From assembly GCF_051622035.1 (NCBI RefSeq), contig NC_135365.1, forward strand, positions 7,223,501-7,287,500: a stretch of DNA of 64,000 nt. The letters are read 5' to 3'. Below, one piece after another: positions 23,720 through 36,210 of the stretch; position 1 is the first letter of the stretch; each line of letters opens with the position of its first letter. This stretch comes from Arctopsyche grandis (lineage: Eukaryota; Arthropoda; Insecta; Trichoptera; Hydropsychidae). The position numbers and the translations under genes were made by a program. Below the pieces are notes generated by a model. It had not been told where the DNA came from. It ran no database searches and saw nothing but the letters and a program-made list of their open reading frames with translations.

Positions 23720-26700
23720 TTATCCTGAATGCATCACGTTATCCGAATAGGTTTGTCTGATGTACGAGTTCTCCCTGTTCAGTTGGTCATAGTAGTTTTC
23801 GTTGTTTGCGAAATGTGAAGTTCTGGCATAGCAATTGTTGTTGTTGAAGATGTCTGCATTGCAAGACGATTGCATGTTTGGCTGTTGAACTGGTTGTGCT
23901 GGTTGAGGAGAGACGCTTCTCCCTGGACTCGTGTTCCAGGAACCTTGCTGGAAGGTGAACGGCCACGTCTGCAATAATAATTAATCAATTGTAAATTTAC
24001 CTCAATTCAGAAGAATTTATATTTAAGATTTAAAGGTTTTTATACAAATTTGGTAGATGTGCTATAGTTGTTGGCCAATTCGGTTAAAATAATGCATTGA
24101 GAGCAATTGTCGATAAATTAGTATACTGTTATCAGTTACTAGTAGACAGGAGCACCATCGAGGGTATAAATGGTGGTCAGTAGTGCCACAAGGTTCTTAT
24201 TTCTTATTACAATTCAACAAGCAGCGTGGACTAGTAGTTAACATATATGGTTTCGAATATAATAGTCACGGGTTCGAGTCCCACTGGTTGTTGCTGGCCA
24301 AACCTTGGTTTGTGACTCCAGGTCCGATCATTTATCCGATTTTCATTGAAACGGTTCCAACAAATTGGCAACCTTTACCCATTTCTCGCAATTTTAGAGT
24401 ATTCAGCATCTCGAATTTCACTGATTCGTATAAAAATGCTGCAAATTTGTCCATAGAGATCTCGTAAATTTCCAATTTTTCAGCATCTTTATATAAAAAT
24501 TTGACGATTTATATAAAAAAATGCTCCGAAAATGTAAGTTTATTCAAAATTTATAAATGTTTCTATGATGCTTTGTTAGAATTATTCTAAAAATTGTATA
24601 TGGATGTTTGTAATTGGCCAGGAAGGCGATTTGTGGTTTACTTTTTAGGCCTTCCTGGTATATATGAATGTATATGTATATGTATATATATATTTATGTA
24701 CATATGTACACTCGCCTTTACAGATCGCTCCAAAGCGATGAGTGTACTAATACAGATACAAAACAAAAATACAATTAATACAAGCATTTTTATACAATGC
24801 AAATTCATACAAACATCATCAACTATGAAATTGGCGAACCACAAGATGCTGAAAATTTGAGATTGGAAAGGAAATGCCAATTTACAGGAACCATTTCAAT
24901 GAAAATCAGAAAAATTGGCAAACTCTAACAGGAAACGATTGACCTGGAGTCACAAACCAATGTCTTGCCAGCAGCGGAACTCTAGTGGGACTCGAACCCG
25001 TGACCATTCTGCTCGAAACATAATATGCTCACCACTAATCCACGCTGCTGGTTATTATTATTTTAATTTTAGTATTTCCCTTAAATCTTTCAAATCAAAG
25101 GCCAAGAGAAAAACAAAAATCAAATCGTATTATCAAATCATTAAATTATCATTGAATTTGTTGTTGAAATGTGGCTGGATATTGAGAATTAACTTTTTAG
25201 CCCTGACTTGCGGAGGACTTCTAAGGGTTGCCTAACAATAACATATCCTAAGGTGGTCTTTTGTTAAGTGTAAATAAATACCTAAATTCATTGTGAAAAA
25301 AGCAGAAATAGTTAAAATCGGCACCGTTTAAAAAAAACCGTGAATATATAAACAACAGCTGGGAACATTTGTGCGGACACGGCTTTACGAGTGGCCAAAC
25401 ACTTCAAACTATAACCGACTGTTTGTTTTTCTTGGATTCTCCTCGTGTATTTTACCTATATATATTAAAATATACTACATCTACTAAAATATATTTTATC
25501 TTGACATCTGAAGTTAGTTGCATCGACATAGTTGGATTCGCAATAATAATTTGGCTGAACAATTGAACTACGAACATGTAGAAACTGCTGGTTATGAAAA
25601 AACTCTTTCTCAACATAACCCACTACATATTAGTTAAATGCCAAGTTCAGAATTGAAGGTGCATTAAAAAGCGTGCCATATTTAAATTGTCTGGTTACTA
25701 CATAGATGCACCCAACATCAGTGATGATTTACGAGACAATGGTATGATGAATTTCAAGAGAAACAAATGGTTTGCTTTGTGCCACGAGCTCGTACACCCA
25801 TTTCTGTTTATACTGGGTTGGCATTTTATAGAGGAAGACCATATGGTGCAAAAAAAAAGTAAGAGAATGAGAGGCACGAGCGTCCGTGAATGAAAAATGG
25901 TCTAAAAATACGCATTAATTGTCTTACCAAGTTTAGTGGCCTTCCGTTGGACATGTCTTCGGAGGGTTGGTCAGCTAATAAAGCTCGAAGGTGGGCAATG
26001 TATCCGCTGGCCAACCTGAGAGTGTCTAGTTTGGACAGTTTGGTGTCGGCTGGTACCCAGGGTAATGTGGTTTTCAGTCTGTGGAGTAGATTTGAAGAGA
26101 TTGATATATAACATTCATCTTTTCATTGTGAATTTCATACGTACATAGATTATTTACCTGCAAAACGCTTTGGATAGGACTCTCATTCTGGCCCTTTCTC
26201 TAGCATTTGCTGCATTTCTCTGTTGTGGTGGACATCGACCTAATTAAAAAAATATTTAAAAATGTACAGTTTTTACTTTTCCTATTATTTATACATACAT
26301 ATATACAGAGCTTTTTGTCATGTAGTGTAGTGGAACGGCGTTCCGGCACTTGTTTTCATGGTATTTTCAATGTTTCCATAATGTAATGACTAGACTCCGG
26401 ACCCAAAGCGCGCCGTTTATTGTTCAATTGTTGTAAATGCTTTGTTAAAGGCTTGCCGAACCTTTTTTTTACACTCTAGCTTTGTAAATAGAGCCAAACC
26501 ACCCCGTTTCCTGGAAAAAGCACGCTCTCTATCCGTAGTCACAATAAATAGTAATGACAATCCATATTAACGGAATTCGTCGAAATAGAAAACTTCAGCA
26601 TAGAAAAGGTTGGTTTAAATCTTATTTAAATGATATTTGAATACAATTTTCTTCACTATAAAGTTTGACAAGAAGTAAGTTCCGACACATTTTAAAAAAA

Positions 26701-28785
26701 TCCTGCATATATGCAGTGTTGTTTTCAAGAAAAAATCTCAACCTCGACAAATTCTTAATAATCAGTTTACTATCTACTTTGATTGTACATTAATGCATAT
26801 AAATAGTATATATGTACATATATCCAGCAGTATAGCTCGGTGGTTGCGATAATGCCAGATACAAGAGGTCCCAGGCTTGAGCCCTGGTTTGAACACGATT
26901 GAAAAGAATTTATTTTGAGTATTTCCGCAGTGCTGCTGGTCAGATTTGGATATTTGTGACCCCAAGTCAATCGTTTCCTATCAGAATTTGTCAATGTATC
27001 TGATTTCACTGTTGAAACGATTCCTCATGAAATTGGCAACTAAATTACCTACGATACCTTAGAGATCGGCGGCTGAGTTTCCGCCATACAATGGCAATAA
27101 ACCTCTCCATTGTTAGAGAAAGCAGTAGAGCAAAAAAATGGTTGACAATAGAAATTGACAATAGTGAACCATATTTTTTAGCCGTCGAGCATCTTGTCCG
27201 CTGATATACATATATCTATAAACCATAAATTTATATAAGTATGTACAAATTTAAGTTTAAAGGTATCGCTTTAGAGCTATCTGTAATGGCACCATGGTAA
27301 AAACATAAATGTTATTGAATATATATTTAAATAGTCAATAATCGACCATTCAATGGCCTATGTACGATATAAGACGATAAACGATATATAATTAATTAAG
27401 CCAGCAGTTTGGCTTAGTGATAGCGTATATATTTAGCATCACTGAGGTCATAGGTTCGTGTCCTCGCCACTGCTGGTTAGATTTGGGGGTTTTGTGACTC
27501 CAAATCGATCGTTTCTCTATCAGAGTTTGCCAATTTTATCTGATCATTGCTGAAACGGTTCCTGAAAATTGGTATTAAAAAATCTAATCCTGTTGTCACA
27601 AAAATCTGCCTGTGTATAATTTGTATTAATTATACACAGTAATCTGAAATCCATAGATGTCACTATGATTATTATTTCTGATTAATTGTTATATTCTATA
27701 TATTTTGATTCTATATGTATGTATTACTGTATTTCTGATTTCTGATTGTTTATGTATTTCATTAACGTACACCCGTCGCATTGGAGCAAATCTGTAATGG
27801 CGAGTGTGTATTGATTGTGACAATAAAATAAAATAAAATAAAATAATAATAATAATTATTATTTTTAGTTGTTTGTGTATATATATGTTTTGTTTTTGTT
27901 ATGTCTAATTTATTATTTTGTTTCTTGTCTTTTCTGTTATATTTTTGACCATTGTGGCGCATTAGGAATTCCTGTAATGCTACAACGGTCCAAACTTTAA
28001 ATAAATAAATAAATAATCCAATTTAGTTATTATTTATTCGGCGGTAAAATAGCTCGTTTCATATGAACAAAAATAAATATATACATAAGTTGAAACACAA
28101 AACTGTCACAAAGTCAGCTATACGAGTACGTGTATTTGAAACGTATTATGAAATTTTTTTGGAAATAAGTTTAAAACGCAATAAAGCCATTTAAGTATAT
28201 AATTATTTTAATTGACACATCAGGGCTACAATTTCAAAATTTGTATCAACAAATGGAAAGTACACATAGTAGATTATTTACTAATTTTATTTGTCGAAAG
28301 ATGAGCATTCAGATGTTTGGGTATTTTTCTATCAAATGACAAGAAAAAATGAAATATTAATGTTTCATACTTAAAGGATTTTAGAACATTTGAATTTAGA
28401 ATATTTGAATTCAATTGTTTCAAGTAAATGTTTAAATTTTCATTTAAATACGTATGAGTGTTTTGAAAATTGATTGTATAAACCTTTAAGTGTTATTAAA
28501 CACATTTTAAATAAAATTTAAAATTTAAATCAAATAATAATTATCAAAAAAAAAATTGTTAGGTATGAAAATATTGCGTGAAAATGTCTCCAACAAATCA
28601 AAATGCGTTTCAATTCGACTCTTCAAATTTTCAATATAATAAATTTCACGGTGAATACTAAATAATAAAATAGTTTAATAAATACCCGAATTGGACGATA
28701 GATCATCGTTGTTCAAGGAATCTTCATCGTCATCCAGAGTCAACTGCTCGGCCGGCGACGGCGATCTTCTTCTTCTGCGAGGCAT
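23720..28785 (-). CDS. HLH54F: bHLH transcription factor, TCF21/capsulin/HLH54F type, four exons
   Basis: Class II tissue-specific bHLH factor; the family acts with E-proteins at E-boxes in mesoderm and visceral muscle founders. Minus-strand exons: 28785-28686, 26239-26158, 26078-25928, 23968-23720. All borders are GT/AG and all phases match, giving 193 aa. Exon 1: MPRRRRRSPSPAEQ then an acidic stretch. Exon 2: basic region NAANARERARMRVLSKAF. Exon 3: RLKTTLPWVPADTKLSKLD and RLASGYIAHLRALL, helix 1-loop-helix 2. Exon 4 opens TWPF, the post-bHLH NLTWPF motif of TCF21/musculin, then a Gln/Asn/Pro-rich tail ending NVMHSG. Length is close to vertebrate TCF21 (179). Introns 1 (2.4 kb) and 3 (2.0 kb) hold SINEs. 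A GC-richer leader lies at 28786-29040. Confidence 0.9.
24221..24660 (+). mobile_element. tRNA-derived SINE with 3' hairpin
   Basis: The head GCAGCGTGGACTAGTAGTT resembles a pol III A box. The B box GGTTCGAGTCC is at 24271-24281. The body contains GTGACTCCAGGTCCGATC and TTGAAACGGTTCC, shared with the other SINEs here. The tail is a hairpin with a perfect 10-bp stem (24618-24627 with 24649-24658, CCAGGAAGGC). It lies in intron 3 of the bHLH gene, antisense to it. Confidence 0.8.
24700..25053 (-). mobile_element. tRNA-derived SINE with 3' hairpin, minus strand
   Basis: On the minus strand: AACCAGCAGCGTGGATTAGTG at the head, B box GGTTCGAGTCC (24988-24998), body GTGACTCCAGGTCAATCG, and tail hairpin 24707-24746 with GAGCGATCTGTAAAGG at its apex. 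It lies close to the SINE at 24221 in opposite orientation; the two tail hairpins face each other. Confidence 0.8.
26389..26478. repeat. Short dispersed repeat (GGACCCAAAGCG end)
   Basis: Starts CTAGACTCCGGACCCAAAGCG and continues TTGTAAATGCTTTGTTAAAGG. The same sequence is found inverted at 51236-51349, where both ends are preserved (GGACCCAAAGCG / CGCTCTGGGTCC). This copy looks truncated. It lies in intron 1 of the bHLH gene. Confidence 0.6.
26824..27310 (+). mobile_element. tRNA-derived SINE, diverged
   Basis: Head CCAGCAGTATAGCTCGGTGG, degenerate B box GGCTTGAGCCC (26873-26883), body GTGACCCCAAGTCAATCG and GAAACGATTCC. The right part mixes with the hairpin-family sequence near 27060-27190. 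A segment TATCTGTAATGGCACC near 27280 looks like the SINE 3' tail module. Borders at the 3' side are approximate. Confidence 0.6.
27401..27855 (+). mobile_element. tRNA-derived SINE with hairpin and A/T-repeat tail
   Basis: Head CCAGCAGTTTGGCTTAGTGA, B box GGTTCGTGTCC (27453-27463), body GTGACTCCAAATCGATCG and GAAACGGTTCC. The tail hairpin is at 27770-27811, with CGCATTGGAGCAAATCTGTA at its apex, then (AAAAT)n. It lies in intron 1 of the bHLH gene. Confidence 0.8.
27856..28012 (+). mobile_element. LINE 3' end, same family as 9555-14060
   Basis: An AT-rich 3' UTR ending in the hairpin CCATTGTGGCGCATTAGG...CCTGTAATGCTACAACGG and then (TAAA)n. This closely matches 13990-14060. It is severely 5'-truncated, as is usual for LINE insertions, and abuts the preceding SINE tail. 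Confidence 0.75.
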
Positions 28786-29040
28786 GATTCCGAATTTTCC
28801 GAAATTTTCACAATCGCACGGAAAAGCAGAAGGTCGGGAACATTTCAATGTTCAGTGGCAATTTTTGCCTCGCAATTGTCATCGTCCCAAATATTCGTTG
28901 ATTTTTCGGCGGACGTGTCGTCGATCCAGCCCGCGATCGCGGTAATCCATTCGGAACTAATCTCCGATGACGGCTGCAATTAGCGAGGATTCTCGGGACG
29001 AAAGTGAAATCCACAAAACCAGGGGTTGTCAACTACCCCC

Positions 29041-30431
29041 ACAACGCTAAAAATATATTGTACAAGATGGACATGTGATAATCTATACAATGTGACTTGC
29101 AGGGGAAAATGTTTGAAAAGATAAATATTAAACCAAAAAGTATATTGTCACTCATACGTGTAGGAATGACTTTGTATAGATTATGAAACATTTTTATAAT
29201 TGACTATGTTTTCTCTATATATTTCAATGGTACAATTAAATAACAAAAACAATATTAAATTTGATTTTATAATTAATATATTTAAATGATTTTAGAATTC
29301 TTTAGAATGATTTTAGAGTCCCTGTAGGAAGGGTGTGAAACCCCCTCCATGCGTTGCATTCCCGAATCATCATATGTTATGTTTGGGACTATGTCTTGTG
29401 ACTATGATTTCTATTTTTTTGTATAGTAAATTATGGATACTATAAATGTACCTATTGCGTTAGCTAGTTTTATAATTATTTAAGAAAAAATCAGTTTTGT
29501 ATTAAATGTTGTGTAAAAAATAAGACAAAGGAAAATTAGGGAAGTGATAGCAGTTCTAAATGAAAATTTATTAATATACGGCATTAAACTTTTCACGATG
29601 GAGAGAATCAGGTGGAGATCTAATATTTTACCTGTAGTTCTGATTTCAAAAGAGCTATATGTACGTATAGGAAGAAATGAGGAGTTAGATGAAAGAGAAG
29701 TTAAATGAAAGAGAAGTTAATGAAAGGACAAGTAAGATGAAGAGGATAAAAAAAGAAGGAAAAAGCGAGGCCGCGCCTACCATATGTATAAATGTGTGCA
29801 ACGCACACAGGCGGCCGAAATATAAAGGCGGCTGAAATAAATGCGAGTCAAAAAAATTATATTCCTTAAAAAATACGAAACACTTGTGGATTTCTGTTGC
29901 AAGCTACAACTTGTATCACACCCGAACTATGTATAATTCGGGGATATAACGAAATAGCAGGTAAAACTTCGGTCCGCATAGAGCTAATTCTTTTATTTTC
30001 TATTATATTTGTGATGTTAAGTATTGGTTGGTCATCGAAAGAAGAATGTCCTAGATGTGGGATTGGGAGTAAAAACACTATATTTTCACTAAAGAACTTG
30101 AAAATGTTCAGTCTCTTATGATTAATATGAGTTATACAAATGCTGATAAAATTAAAGAGTGGCCCATTTAAATAGTAAGTAAGAGGTTAGAATACTAATA
30201 TACACATCGTTTATTTGTGTCAATAGATAGATTTGTTGCTTGAAGAAAAAGATCTTCGATCAATCCGTTTTATCAGTGATGATAGATGCAAATGGATGCA
30301 AAACTTGGTCATTGACGTCAGAATGCTGCATAAAGTCCAATGCATTCAAAGAAGTATGGAACGCTATATGCTCAGCATAACAAAGAGAAATAGGAAAAAG
30401 AATACTTAGGTAAGAAGTACTACAATAATAG
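29041..30431. other. Spacer upstream of the bHLH gene
   Basis: This stretch would contain the promoter of the minus-strand bHLH gene (start codon at 28785). A TATATTT-like run lies near 29050 on the minus strand but is not convincing. There is a purine-rich stretch at 29680-29770. The rest is AT-rich with no exon recognised. Confidence 0.3.
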
Positions 30432-30605
30432 CAGTGGCGTGCAGTGAAATTCTCTCTGTTTTTACCACACAGCGTTACTTAAGTGTGTGGTCAAAACAGA
30501 GAAAATTTCACCTGTCACCTGTCCCTGTTCCCCTTGTATCCTGCTCGCGCACACGTAAGTAACGCTGTGTGATAAAAACACGGAGAATTTCACGGCATGC
30601 CACTG
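30432..30605. mobile_element. Short inverted-repeat element, hAT-like ends
   Basis: 174 bp. The ends CAGTGGCGTGCAGTGAAATTC and GAATTTCACGGCATGCCACTG are inverted. Inner arms also pair (CACACAGCGTTACTT with AAGTAACGCTGTGTG). Flanks AATAATAG and AAGAATAT match at 6 of 8, which could be an aged 8-bp duplication as in hAT elements. Part of the interior (CTTGTATCCTGCTCGCGCA) is shared with the fold-back at 17146. The related end GCACGCCACTG is at about 35167. Confidence 0.6.
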
Positions 30606-30644
30606 AAGAATATTTGATACAGTGGAAAGAGTGAAGAGAATGAA

Positions 30645-30815
30645 ATGGTATTATGCGAGCTACATAGCTAGAAGAACGGACTAAAGAATGGACGAATGAT
30701 ACCTGAGAGAATATAAAATAGTGCAAGGAAGGTCTCAAGCTAGATGGTTGCATGAAACCTGTGTCGGATAAGATAGATGGGAGTGGTGGTAAATGGCTGT
30801 AGATGATGATGATAT
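30645..30815 (+). mobile_element. RTE-type LINE remnant (C-terminal end)
   Basis: Reads YYASYIARRTD, then QGRSQARWLHETCVG, with stops. This is the same basic C-terminal signature as the remnant at 16430-16610. It is non-functional. Confidence 0.45.
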
Positions 30816-30839
30816 AAATTTGTTAGGCAGCGCAATCAT

Positions 30840-31035
30840 CGTAGGTATATAATAGGGCTCGGTGACTATTTCGCACATGGTTATCTCACATACGTCACTA
30901 TAATATCGATCACGGAATATCCGGGGCTCGAAAATTCCACCCACCGAGAGTCGACCACGCAAACTATCACACTAGCGAGAGTTCGAGTGTCAGACATTCC
31001 GTATTTGCGATTTTCGTGGCATTGATTGTCGTTTA
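30840..31035. repeat. Dispersed repeat, second copy at 58430-58620
   Basis: The two copies lie in the same orientation and share ATCTCGATCACGGAACAT-like, AACGAGAACTCAAGTGTCAG-like and CCGTATTCGCGATTTT-like blocks in the same order and spacing. The class is unknown. Confidence 0.6.
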
Positions 31036-31065
31036 CGATATCGACATGTACGAAATTGTCCGTTT

Positions 31066-31493
31066 AGGTCTGACCGCACCATGCGACAACCGAACGATCC
31101 GACACTTCACAACAGTACGCGACCAAATATTGTTTGTATGAAATTGTATGAGACATAACGCACTGCGTCAAAGTTGACTTTTCGTTGGCGACGTGACGCA
31201 AGTGTCGTTGAGTGGGGGTTGTCTTGCGACAATTATTCTCCTTCTTCATATAGTGACTTTGAAATAGCATGTAGCCATAATTTTTTGGTTTTGATTGCTC
31301 TTCTTCCTCGCATATCAAAGATACTATAATAGCGTCCGTTTTATCCATCTTTCTCCGAGGTACCGAACGAATGATTGACATAATTTACTGCGTAGTGTCG
31401 CATCGCTGTCGTTCAAGTGCGGTTTACCTAATATTGTCGCACACTGTTGTGAAGTGTCGGATCGTTCGTTTGACGCATAGTGCGGTCAGACCT
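31066..31493. mobile_element. Harbinger-like MITE with transposase trace
   Basis: 428 bp with about 60-bp inverted ends (AGGTCTGACCGCAC...GATCCGACACTTCACAACAG). It is flanked by TTT on both sides, like the 3-bp duplications of PIF/Harbinger elements. The end AGGTCTG is the same as that of the larger element at 36214-41460. The minus strand keeps a start such as MDKTDAIIVSLICEEEEQ, similar to the N-terminus of the Harbinger remnant at 36492. Confidence 0.65.
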
Positions 31494-31499
31494 TTTACC

Positions 31500-33315
31500 A
31501 TATAATAGTACACTTTGATGAAACTACCTATGGACATGTATAAACCGAAAAGTATTGATGTATGAAATCCTTTTTTTCTCTACAAATCTATTCTAAATCC
31601 AGATGCTATTCAAGAGGTTCGAAAAACAGGATACATACGAGCGATCCACTCATAATGGTCACCCTTCACTAAACAACGAAGAGGGGATTAAGAAGGAGGA
31701 GCTTGATCAGATCACAAACTCTCATTGGCTTTGAATCGAACAAGGAAGAGTTCCAGAGACCACCCACCCATGTTACAAATAACCATTACACATCAATTAC
31801 AAGTACCTATCCTATCAAACATCCTCAAGTAAACAAACCACGTGGATGCCACAGATTCTCTAAACCCTACCTTCCCAGCGGTTTATGCGGCGTCAAAGGT
31901 CCTGACAGCTCTTTAAATTTAAGGGCGACTTCCTGAAAGATGTGTCATCCAATACTTATTTACGGTCCTTTTTTTGAAGAGCTCACTTCACTCTATTTTT
32001 CGTTCCACTTTCGTTCCTCGAGAACGAGACGTGTCCTTACAATAATAACGTATCGAATTACTCATCTACTCTACACAATTTTGCACAATTTGTACTAAAG
32101 TGTTTCATTTCGAATTTCTGCTCATTTAGGATTCGCACATTTTTATGTGTGAAAGTTTGAAGGCGAAAACAATTGTTTCAGTGCCTAATTCTACAGATAA
32201 AACGTAGTTTCAATACAATTTTCTCCGTTGTTGCTTTTCCGACAAACATCGTTTATTTGTATGGAATACCGGAATAGAAATTTTATTACAGGGCCGCATT
32301 CTTCTATTTACAACACATCAAATATTATCAATTTGAAACTGAGCCAAAAATAAAAGTTATTCTTAATGGAAATAAATAAAATGGCCAGAATTAAAATCAA
32401 CTTTTGGTCAAAATAAAAATAATTAATTCTCAGAATGGACAAAATAAATAGTCAGAATGGTCAAAAAATGAGCGGTCGGCGTTAAATCGTTTTTTTTTTT
32501 TCATTTCATTCATCATTGGATTATAGCTACTTAGCTTAGGTTAGGTTATGTTACGTTGAAACTTGATAATGCCAACTGCTAACCATGCATCTTCCAGTGA
32601 GATGTATCGTATTCGGGATGAAAGAATACTTAAGCCTTAAGGTCATGTATAATGTATATCAGCGATAGATCAGTCAAAGATCGTGGAGAGTCGTAGTGTT
32701 GATCTTAGCGAAAAATGATTCTGACCATCTTTCAGAATAATTCTTATCATTTGATATAAATTATGACCAATCCACTTAAAATTCCAACTATTCAAAATAA
32801 ATTCTGACAAATCAGTATAATTTCTGACATACATATATGTTCCATGAAAACATGACTGACCCAAAAAATACGAGCCATTCTTAATTTAAGTCCTAAACCA
32901 GATGTCAACATTATATTATTCGTCTTTTGAGCCGTTTGATAGTACACAGTTTAAAGCGATGACAAAGATTAAAAAGCTTTCAGAACAGCCAATAATATAT
33001 CAGAAAAGTCAATAAAATATCAGAAGCTACCGTTACCCGATCTATCAAACTTTAATTATATTAGTATGCATTTTTGTGAATCATATAATAGTTTATATCA
33101 ATAATCAAAAAAATATATAATTCTGAAGATTATAAAGGTGAAAAAAACCATGGTAATTTAATAACTCTAATATTTTATTTCATTTTTACCATACAATGTG
33201 CCATGACAGGTTGCCTCAAAGCGACTACTATGCTCAAACTTTTTATATAAATTCTATACACATTCTACAATGTAGGTATACATATTTAACAATCAAAAAA
33301 TTGGGATTTACAATT
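31500..33315. other. Spacer, no gene seen
   Basis: AT-rich. Around 32380-32870 several short phrases of the type (T/C)TGACCAT and CAGAAT recur in both orientations, suggesting old decayed repeats. No exon or motif is supported. Confidence 0.35.
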
Positions 33316-33317
33316 AA

Positions 33318-33420
33318 TTGGATCCGTCACAACAATTACGATATATAAAATGACAAACTCTAACAAGAAACGGTCGATCTGGATTTAATAACCATCCAGA
33401 TCTTGTCAGCAGCGTATGTA
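33318..33420 (-). mobile_element. SINE body fragment
   Basis: The minus strand reads AGATCGACCGTTTCTTGTTAG, then GTTTGTCA, matching the body (GTCAATCGTTTCCTATCAGA) of the SINEs at 26824 and 62171. Neither a clear B box nor a tail hairpin remains. Confidence 0.45.
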
Positions 33421-33429
33421 AATCGAATA

Positions 33430-36210
33430 ATTTCTCTCCACTAGTAAAAAATGGCTTAACCAGTGAGCTTCGCTGTTTATCAATAAATGTACGACTACAA
33501 ATGTAGAACTGAAAATGTCTGAAAATGAAACTAAAAAAGCCTGCTCCATTCAAGATTTATTATGTTTTTATATAAATAAACAACTGTTTAATTTTACTTT
33601 GGTTGAATTTAAATTTCAGAAGATTTCTGGTATATGTTTGTATTTCAATGCTTCTGCAAATATTTCCCCTTTTTAAATTGAACCAATTTGTAATTTTCAA
33701 ATCTTGTTATTTATTTTTGAAATACCAACAGCAGTTCGGTCCTGAAGTCACTCAGATCGACTCCAGGTGGATCTTATCTCTCGAGTTCAAAGTAAGAGAC
33801 GTGTCACTTTACGAGCCAAAATCGTGCCAAAACTTCGCTGTCAGTCTTTTTAAAAGACGCTCCTATGTAGACATTCACTTAATTGAGTAATTACATCGAC
33901 GAATAATGTCTGTGTGTTTTAATTTAGTTTTTTTTTTATTTGGGAACGCATCCTATTCTATTATGCACTTGAGCGTTGACAGCAGTACCGCAGTGTTGAA
34001 ACTTTTTCTTGAAATTTCTTCTCTCGCACAAAGATTTCTTCCGTTGAATTTTGGCTCGATTTTTGGACGATTAATGTTCACGTTGAGGGTTGCCAATGTG
34101 TATTCCCTCAGCTATTTGTCAAAGGGTGATTAGCGAGGGATTGGGAGCGTCGACCCAAGTGCGAAAAAAAAATAAGAAGAAATAAGGAGTGTAATATGTT
34201 TGAAACCGAATACCCACTAGAAACGATAATCTGGGTAGATCATTGTGAAATATTTGTCGTTTACTAATGGGCTTAGTTTCTACGAAAAATACTCGGAATA
34301 GGTTTTATTAAATAAATTTTAATACATTTTTTTTTCGTCTGTGTTTATTCTATTTTAGAGCAAGTTTATTCGTGCATCAGAAGAAACTCTTAAATGATCT
34401 TGCACACCAAATAACACTGTTCGACAAATGACGACTTTTTTTTTGGTTCAGAGACGATATATGGCTTTTATTATAGATCTATGCCCAGTGAATACGAATC
34501 TGGTAATAAAATATGTTGATTGGCTCGAGATTCGGAGATATATGTGTTTTTTTAAATCGCGCTATTTTTCTATAACTTGATGTTGTTCGGTCGACGTCTC
34601 AAAATCTGTCAATTTCCTGTTCAAAATTAATATTGGAATCTATAGTCGGCTATTTTATCTTTCATTTGTAGTACTTTTCAGCTTTCAAATATCTCTAAGT
34701 AGTCGTCCAGTTCAAATCAAAAGTCAAAAGTACGTATTTTCACTTGGGATTTTTTCCCACTGTTAATACTATTTTATATTGAGTATTTTCTATTGAAACG
34801 TGTTTATTGGGATAGTGTTCTGGCCACACTGTTTTTTTGTTTTCGTTTAAAAGGGTTAATTGGAAGTGTGCTGAATTTTAAATCGGTAAAATTGCGAGCT
34901 AAAAGCTCGTACTAGTATTTACTCGTATTTACACGAATTTTAATTGAATTAATAGGGATAATATATTAAATTGTATTTATATGAGAATTAAATAAAATTC
35001 CACTTAGAAAAATCATATTTCGACTATTCTTGTGGATTAATAACAAAAATTCGTTTATTTTTTCGAGGTAAGCCAGTTATCAATAGAGTTTTTGTTATTA
35101 ATCCATAATCCTGCTTGCGCAAATTAAGTGAGCCTGTACGAAGGGGGTAGAGAGAGTTTTACCGCACGCCACTGATATATATGTATATACTACCCGCTTT
35201 TCATGTGTATTCATGGTAAACGAACGTTTTCGATTTTTCGGTCATCGGTTTTATGCTACTCTTTACCTTGAAATTTTTCTCTAAAAATTAATTGTATTGT
35301 ATATATGTTACAGTCGAGGTGTATTTTCAGTTGTAATATATTCCAACTGACGTTTTAGATCATTCATATTCACAGACGTTTTCACGAAATCCTAGCCTCT
35401 CCATCAAACCTGGTGCCAACTTATATGTAGTTGATACGCAGTAACGTCGCTAGGCCCGTGCGGATAATGCGGTCTGCACAAGGTGACACCATTTTTGAGG
35501 TGAGACCAAATTGTTCAAATTTAAAAACGCTAATTCAACATATTCGTTGCATGACGGTCGTCGAGCGGCTACACGCCTCATTGCAATTTCTGTATATACA
35601 CAGCTTTCTGTATTTATACAGCTACTGTGAAATCCATTTGGTGCAGCTATATATAGCATCAAATATGAGCCATAATTGGCTTTTGTTCGAATCCCTGAGA
35701 AATCTGTGTATGTACCTAAAGGTAAGAAGTCTAACTTATTTAGTCAGATGGAGACGCAATCCAGAAGCAACGTGTAGACTTAGCTTCTCTTTGGGCACTT
35801 CTCTCTCGTAAGTCATAACAATTAGCAAATATTAATAATTTATTTATTTTTTTTATTAATAAAAAATCTTTTTTAGGTGACTTCAACTATAACATATATA
35901 AAAATGGGTTTGGTGCAAACGATCGACAAGCGCCGGACAGACTGAACCACAGATTAACTGGATGGCTGCTTTAAACGCAATTCTCGACTTCACGAATGAT
36001 AGCTTGCACATCAGATGACGAGTAACCTTTCGATGTGCACAGATGCAATTATTAAAATGGTAATTATTAAAATTGAGTTGGATCTTTCTGGCGAGTTTAA
36101 TAAGGCAAAATTCGGAACTTAAGTATCAGAAGCACAAAACGTATACAGGGTAGGTATGTCGGGACTTCGGCTAGATTTCGCTTAGTGTAAGTGCGAGCAG
36201 TGTGCACGCA
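33430..36210. other. Spacer with repeat scraps
   Basis: Contains a piece of the 17146/30432-type element at 35107-35170 (CTGCTTGCGCAAATTAAGTG ... GCACGCCACTG). It also contains a segment at 35320-35440 (TTTTCAGTTGTAATATATTC) that recurs near 16655-17050. The rest has no supported gene. Confidence 0.4.
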
